From NCBI RefSeq assembly GCF_029931775.1, contig NC_079325.1, positions 22,053,461 to 22,117,460 on the forward strand: a stretch of DNA of 64,000 nucleotides, in the 5' to 3' direction. The notes beneath the pieces are model-generated. The model saw only the letters and a list, made by a program, of their open reading frames with translations. It did not search any database and had not been told where the DNA came from. Shown piece after piece: positions 59,701-64,000 of the stretch. This DNA is from Euleptes europaea (lineage: Eukaryota > Chordata > Lepidosauria > Squamata > Sphaerodactylidae). The translations under genes were made by a program, and so were the position numbers. Positions within the stretch are counted from its first letter, which is position 1. Each line of letters opens with the position of its first letter.

Positions 59701-59797
59701 GGCAGGGACGTGGTCAGACTCCACATAAGGGTTTTTATAAAGCCACATCTCTTCAGGCTGTATGACCCTCTGGAACGGAGGCAGAATTTCAGTGATC
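53555..59797 (-). CDS. PLPP5: PLPP5, exons 2-7, exon 1 outside window
   Basis: PLPP5 (PPAPDC1B) is a multi-pass ER-type membrane phosphatase that removes phosphate from phosphatidic acid, lysophosphatidic acid and diacylglycerol pyrophosphate. Six exons in agreeing phases give 730 coding bases, about 242 of the usual 264 residues. All three phosphatase motifs are intact: C1 KLVVGRPRP, C2 FPSGHSS, C3 [13 protein letters not shown] (SR-x5-H-x3-D). Hydrophobic segments include [32 protein letters not shown] and [16 protein letters not shown]. The N-terminal signal/TM exon of about 65 coding bases is not found up to 64000. It is tail to tail with DDHD2. Confidence 0.95.
53725..55465. other. PLPP5 intron 6 with 5S SINE
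   Basis: Contains a minus-strand 5S-derived SINE at about 54747-54937 (aagctaagcagggttggtcc, gtatttggagggaagacctc on the minus strand) and a family C SINE scrap near 54025-54075. No exon seen. Confidence 0.55.
55466..55636 (-). CDS. PLPP5: PLPP5 exon 6
   Basis: 171 bases, acceptor cttgcag, donor gtaagc. Encodes [20 protein letters not shown] and [20 protein letters not shown] then YKHHWQ, with the C3 motif residues Ser-Arg and His. Confidence 0.96.
56863..56987 (-). CDS. PLPP5: PLPP5 exon 5
   Basis: 125 bases, acceptor actgcag, donor gtaagt. Encodes [13 protein letters not shown], completing C1, and [12 protein letters not shown] (C2). The short loop RATAQL differs from mammals. Confidence 0.96.
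57973..58036 (-). CDS. PLPP5: PLPP5 exon 4
   Basis: 64 bases, acceptor ttccag, donor gtgaga. Encodes [18 protein letters not shown] and VVG plus part of Arg, the start of motif C1. Confidence 0.95.
58145..58262 (-). repeat. Sauria/Squam-type SINE fragment
   Basis: gcttccatggcagagtgggg, attcgaacctgggtctccca and gatcctagtctgac: the head half of a minus-strand tRNA-derived SINE. Confidence 0.6.
58431..58521 (-). CDS. PLPP5: PLPP5 exon 3
   Basis: 91 bases, acceptor attccag, donor gtaagc. Encodes [20 protein letters not shown] and [10 protein letters not shown]. Confidence 0.95.
59689..59797 (-). CDS. PLPP5: PLPP5 exon 2
   Basis: 109 bases, acceptor tctgtag, donor gtaagt. Encodes [20 protein letters not shown] and [16 protein letters not shown]. 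The first base completes a codon from exon 1, which is not in the window. Confidence 0.95.
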
Positions 59798-60127
59798 CTA
59801 CAGAAAAGACAATCTGGTGACCAAGAGGCGTGTGGAGTAGAGAAAGCAGCAGGCCAGAGCTGAGACTTCCGGTCCATACGAAAGACTTCAAGCGCTGGAG
59901 CCATTTCCCCAACCTATCAGTTCTGACCCAGAAGTGGGCCCAAAAGCATGGGAAAGTGGCTTGTAGGCTTTTACAGTTTGATTGGTTTAGGTACATTTTT
60001 GCTTGGATGACTCAAGTAATTGTGGTAAGCTCTCCTTTCCGGGAGGTTAGATGGCCATCTGTCAGCAATGCTGATTCTATGACCTTAAGCAGATGATGAG
60101 AGGGAGGGCATCTTGGCCATCTTCTGG

Positions 60128-60247
60128 GCATGGAGTAGGGGTCACTGGAGGTGTGGGGGGGAGGAGGTAGTTGTAATTTCCTGCATTGCGCAGGGGGTTG
60201 GACTAGATGACCCTGATGGTCCCTTCCAACTCCATGATTCTATGGTT
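60128..60247 (+). repeat. CR1-type LINE 3' end
   Basis: gggggttggactagatgacc, ctgatggtcccttccaactc and catgattctatgg: the classic CR1 terminus in plus orientation, in PLPP5 intron 1. Confidence 0.75.
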
Positions 60248-60608
60248 ATAAAACAGGCAAAGTTAAAATGCACAATGCTGATAGCTGCTGAAATCCTAAG
60301 GTCCAAAATAAACATGACAATACATCAGTGTGTCACCATACCAAGTAAATCTGGACATGTGGATCACCATACCAAACACATTGGGAACTAATGGCCGAAG
60401 GCATGTAGCAAAGTCTGAAGCCTTTCTCTAATTTAAGTAAATTAAATAAAATGGTTCACCACACTGGGGAAATGGGATGCTGCACCGGATGGACCGCCTC
60501 TTCTGCTCTTAAAATCAGTGTTGCAGAGAGCAACAATATTACTTCTCTTTCTCACGCATTCAGAGGTCTCCGATCCAGGCACTGATCCGACCCATGTCTA
60601 CTTAGCTT

Positions 60609-60904
60609 TAGCCAGCGTGGTGTAGTGGTTAAGAGCGGTGGTTTGGAGCGGTGGAGTCTGATCTGGAGAACCGGGTTTGATTCCCCACTCCTCCACATGA
60701 GCGGCTGAGGCTAATCTGGTGAACTGGATTTGTTTCCCACTCCTACACATGAAGCCAGCTGGGTGGCCTTGGGCTAGTCACAGCTCTCTCAGCCCCACCT
60801 ACCTCACAGGGTGTCTGTTGTGGGGAGGGGAAGGTGATTGTAAGCCGGTTTGATTCTCCCTTGTGGCAGAGAAGGTCGGCATATAAAAACCAACTCTTCT
60901 TCTT
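60609..60904 (+). repeat. Sauria-type SINE with Bov-B-like tail
   Basis: Full-length copy, head tagccagcgtggtgtagtgg, tail ggcatataaaaaccaactct then tcttcttt. Confidence 0.85.
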
Positions 60905-61640
60905 TCACCACCTCCCACCCCAGCATTTTGCAAACCTTCCAGTTCCGCTGTGGCCCTTGGAGGCTGCACGCTGCCCCTTCTGCTGTCTGGAGTGCATATC
61001 CAGCCTATTCATGTTTGTTTGTGTTAGAAAGGCAAACAGTAGCTTGGCTAGTTGGGTCCCATCTTATGTTGTAGTATCACATGCTAAGTTTGCAAACTAA
61101 TACCTTGGGAGACCTGAGAAGTCCAAGTTCCGGCCTCTTTTGGAACTGGATGCACAAGACCGCATCACACCAGAGTCCCCTTTCAGCCTGTTCAATTGGA
61201 AAGGCTCCGGCTGACATCTCCACCCCAAATTCACACATTGCCGTCATTGCAGGAAGACCGGAGCATCTATCACCCTCCTTATACTTCTGCTTTATTATAG
61301 CTGGTTAGATTATTAACTTGGGTCTAGCTGCTGTTTTGTTTTACTGGTGCTGTTTGGTTGTTGTTTTGTAATCTGTTATATTTTTTACATTTTCAGCAAC
61401 AGCATTCTATTTTTGTGTTATATTTTGACGTTGTCAGCAATTGCAGCAGAATAAAGGTCTATAAATATTTTAAATAATGCGCCACAGGGAAGGTTCATTC
61501 ATCGGATGCTTTCAGTATCGCAAAGATGCATAAAAAAGTAACATTATGGTACTGCCCACTAGAGGCTGTTCTATCGCATACATCCCATGAAATATTAGAG
61601 ACAAAGGCCTATCCGTGAATAATCGCCACTATCCTGCCAT
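60905..61640. other. PLPP5 intron 1, nothing coding
   Basis: No exon recognised. 61300-61480 is T-rich and may be an old LINE tail. Confidence 0.4.
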
Positions 61641-61958
61641 GGCCCTGACCTGGATAGTCCAGGCTAGCCTGATCTCCTCAGGTCTCAGAAGGTAAGCAGG
61701 GTCAGTCCTGGTTAGAATCATAGAGTTGAAAGGCACAACCAGGGTCATCTAGTCCAACCCCCTGCACAATGCAGGAAATTCACAACTACCTCCCCCCCAC
61801 ACCCCCAGTGACCCAGTTAGTATTTAGATGGGTGACCTCCAAGGAGTACCAGGGTCGTGATGCAGAGGCAGGCAATGGCAAACCACCTCTGAACGTCTCT
61901 TGCCTTGAAAACCCCACCAGAGGTTGCCATAAGTCAGCTGTGACTTAATGGCAATAAA
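61641..61958 (+). repeat. 5S rRNA-derived SINE split by a CR1 3' end
   Basis: 5S-like head (ccaggctagcctgatctcct, cagaaggtaagcagggtcag) continues after an interruption with tagtatttagatgggtgacc and the shared SINE tail. The interruption, 61716-61815, is a minus-strand CR1 3' end (aatcatagagttgaaaggca to accccc). A short gttag repeat lies on both sides. Confidence 0.75.
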
Positions 61959-62207
61959 ATAATAATCCTACCATGAGAGTCCGAGAGGTAGCACGATCCC
62001 AGGTTATATGCACTGTAGCGGCCCTGTGAAATCTGTACATGCAGAAGGCCCTGGGTTCAATCCTTCACCTCTCCAGTTTAGGGAACTTGGGTTGAAGGCA
62101 ATGGGATAGATCTGTCTGCTCAGCAGGTTCAGATGTGCCAGATAAAGCTTTACAGTACTCCGTGTATATATCACAATCTCATTCAGGGAGCAAGCTTGGG
62201 TAGGCCT

Positions 62208-62502
62208 AAAGGTAAAGGTCCCTGTGCAAGCACCGGGTCATCCCTGACCCATAGGGTGACATCACATCCTGACGTTTACTAGGCAGACTTTGTTTGCAGG
62301 TTGGTTTGCCAGTGCCTTCCCCAGTCATCTTCCCTTTACCCCCAGCAAGCTGGGTACTCATTTTACTGACCTCGGAAGGATGGAAGGCTGAGTCAACCTT
62401 GAGCCGGCTACCTGAAACGGACTCCCGTTGAGATCGAACTCAGGTCGTGAGCAGAGTTTGGAATGCAGTACTGCAGCTTAACACTCTGCACCACGGGGCT
62501 CT
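62208..62502 (-). repeat. tRNA-derived SINE (family B), full length
   Basis: Minus-strand head gagccccgtggtgcagagtg, body gttgactcagccttccatcc, core aggatgtgatgtcaccctat, tail acctttacctttag. Confidence 0.8.
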
Positions 62503-62638
62503 TAGGTAGGTCAACTTGGAAGTAAATCCCATTTTATTCAGGCAAAGCTTGCTCTTAGGAAAGGGTTCTTACGACTGCAGCTTAAGTATACAACATTTTC
62601 TGGTCTCGGTTTTAAGAAAGCTACGAACATGCCCTGAA

Positions 62639-62850
62639 ACATCTTTTGACTTCATTTATATCATCTTTCTCCCCGACAGGGACACAAAGCAGCTTACACA
62701 TTGTTCCGTTCTCCGTTTTATCCTCACAACAAGCCTGCGAGGTAGGTTAGGCAGAGTGCGTGACTGGCCCAAGATCACCCAGCAAGCTTCCATGGCAGAG
62801 TGGGGATTCGAACTCGGGTCTCCAGGATACTAATCCACCACTCTACACAC
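62639..62850 (-). repeat. Sauria/Squam-type SINE
   Basis: Minus-strand head ending near 62850 (gagtggtggattag), gcttccatggcagagtgggg on the plus strand, tail gaaagatgatataaatgaag. Confidence 0.7.
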
Positions 62851-63295
62851 ACACACCCCATTCCCATCCCCCCTACATCTTTCCTGATGAGGGGAACTAA
62901 AAAACTTGCACTCCCTGTTTGGTGACATGTTGGTTGGTCCTAATAAAAAGGTACTTTACTCCTCTTGGTTTGGGATCCCCCCCCCCATCAACTTACATGG
63001 CAAACCTGCATTTGCTCCATCCTAGTGCATAAACCCAAACAGCAAATGTAGCATAAACATCCTTATTAGGATCAACTCAAAACTCACAAAGAAGCTTTTG
63101 AGACCATTGAAACATTTCATTCGGCTGAAGAGTAAAGAAAACAAGAGCAGGAGGTGGGGAAGAAACAGATGTGGCTGAGCAGGAGGGGGACTCCTAAATC
63201 ATAAAATGATCCACCATGTCAGATCAGGGCATCTGGTCCTGTTCCTTACACTGGCAAACAATGCCCCAAAAGGTGCACAGCTGTGGCAGGGAGGC

Positions 63296-63480
63296 AGGGT
63301 TGCCAACCTCCAGGTAGGGCCTGGAGATCTCCCAGAATTGCAACTGATCTCCAGACAACATAGACCAGTTCCTCTGGAGCAAGTGGCTACTTTGGGAAGT
63401 GGACTCTATGGCCTTATATCCCGCAGAGGTCCCTGCTGTCCCCAAACTCCCACTTCCAAATCTCCAGCTTGCCCCACCTG
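63296..63480 (-). mobile_element. hAT-type MITE (AGGGTTGCCA family), truncated
   Basis: Left end cagggttgccaacctccagg and the ctggagatctcccagaattg block match the other copies; the right end is lost or diverged. Confidence 0.6.
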
Positions 63481-63535
63481 GAAAACGGCATTCGGAGGTA
63501 CACTGCCTCTGACCATGGAGGTTTCATTAGCCATA

Positions 63536-64000
63536 AGAACATAAGAAAAGCCATGCTGGATCAGACCAAGGCCCATCAAGTCCAGCAGTCTGTTCACACT
63601 GTGACCAACCAGGTGCCTCTAGGAAGCCACAAACAAGATGACTGCAGCAGCATTTATCCTGCCTGTGTTCCACAGCACCTAAGATAATAGGCATGCTCCT
63701 CTGATCCTGGAGAGAATAGGTATGCATCATGACTAGTATCCATTCTGACTAGAAGCCATAAATACCCCTCTCCTCCATGAATATGTCTACTCCCCCCTTA
63801 AAGCCTTCCAAGTTGGCAGCCATCACCACATCCTGGGGCAGGGAGTGCCACAATTTAACTCTGCGTTGTGTGAAAAAAGACTTCCTTTTATCAGTTTTGA
63901 ATCACACTCCAGCTTCAGCAGATGATCTACGTTCTAGCATTATGAGAGAGGGAGAAAAGCTTCTCCCTGTCCACTCTCTCCACACCATGCATAATTTTAT
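63536..64000 (-). repeat. CR1-type LINE 3' fragment reaching the window edge
   Basis: agaacataagaaaagccatg, gctggatcagaccaaggccc, cctctgatcctggagagaat and agccttccaagttggcagcc; same family as 13326-13655 and longer, and it continues past 64000. Confidence 0.7.

Overview
The window is vertebrate nuclear DNA, most likely from a squamate reptile (lizard). All genes are intron-rich with GT-AG junctions. The repeats are of kinds known from squamates: tRNA-derived Sauria-type SINEs, 5S rRNA-derived SINEs, CR1 3' ends, hAT MITEs and one nearly complete Tc1 transposon. I see no bacterial operon, CRISPR array, rRNA gene or functional tRNA gene.

Three protein genes are recognised, in the order and orientation I know from human 8p11.23: BAG4 (+), DDHD2 (+), PLPP5 (-). 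Only the last coding exon of BAG4 is present (2227-2730), preceded by intron. DDHD2 is complete. It has a CpG-island promoter with a probable noncoding exon 1 near 16.4-16.55 kb, then 16 coding exons between 20737 and 44685 whose phases all agree and which give a 707-residue protein. A probable noncoding final exon begins at 46191. PLPP5 lies on the minus strand, tail to tail with DDHD2. Its coding exons 2-7 (59797 down to 53555) are present; exon 1 is not found and should lie beyond the right edge. DDHD2 is a phospholipase/triacylglycerol lipase and PLPP5 a phosphatidate-type phosphatase, so two membrane-lipid enzymes converge here. BAG4 is an Hsp70 co-chaperone with no obvious pathway link to them.

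Layout: 1-2226 is BAG4 intron holding an ORF1-only LINE-1-type insertion. 2731-16270 is the BAG4 3' region and intergenic DNA with SINEs, nested hAT elements and a foldback. 16270-46190+ is DDHD2, its introns loaded with repeats. 47298-48929 is a Tc1 element between the two convergent genes. 51.3-64 kb is PLPP5 and its first intron.

I found no convincing new biological system. The items most worth a second look are structural: an ORF1-only LINE insertion with a long target duplication, a foldback element with a retroposon-like target duplication, two inverted copies of a GC-rich MITE bracketing DDHD2 exons 4-12, a perfect 126-bp palindrome, and a Tc1 element with a microinversion in one terminal repeat and a stop codon at its third catalytic residue.
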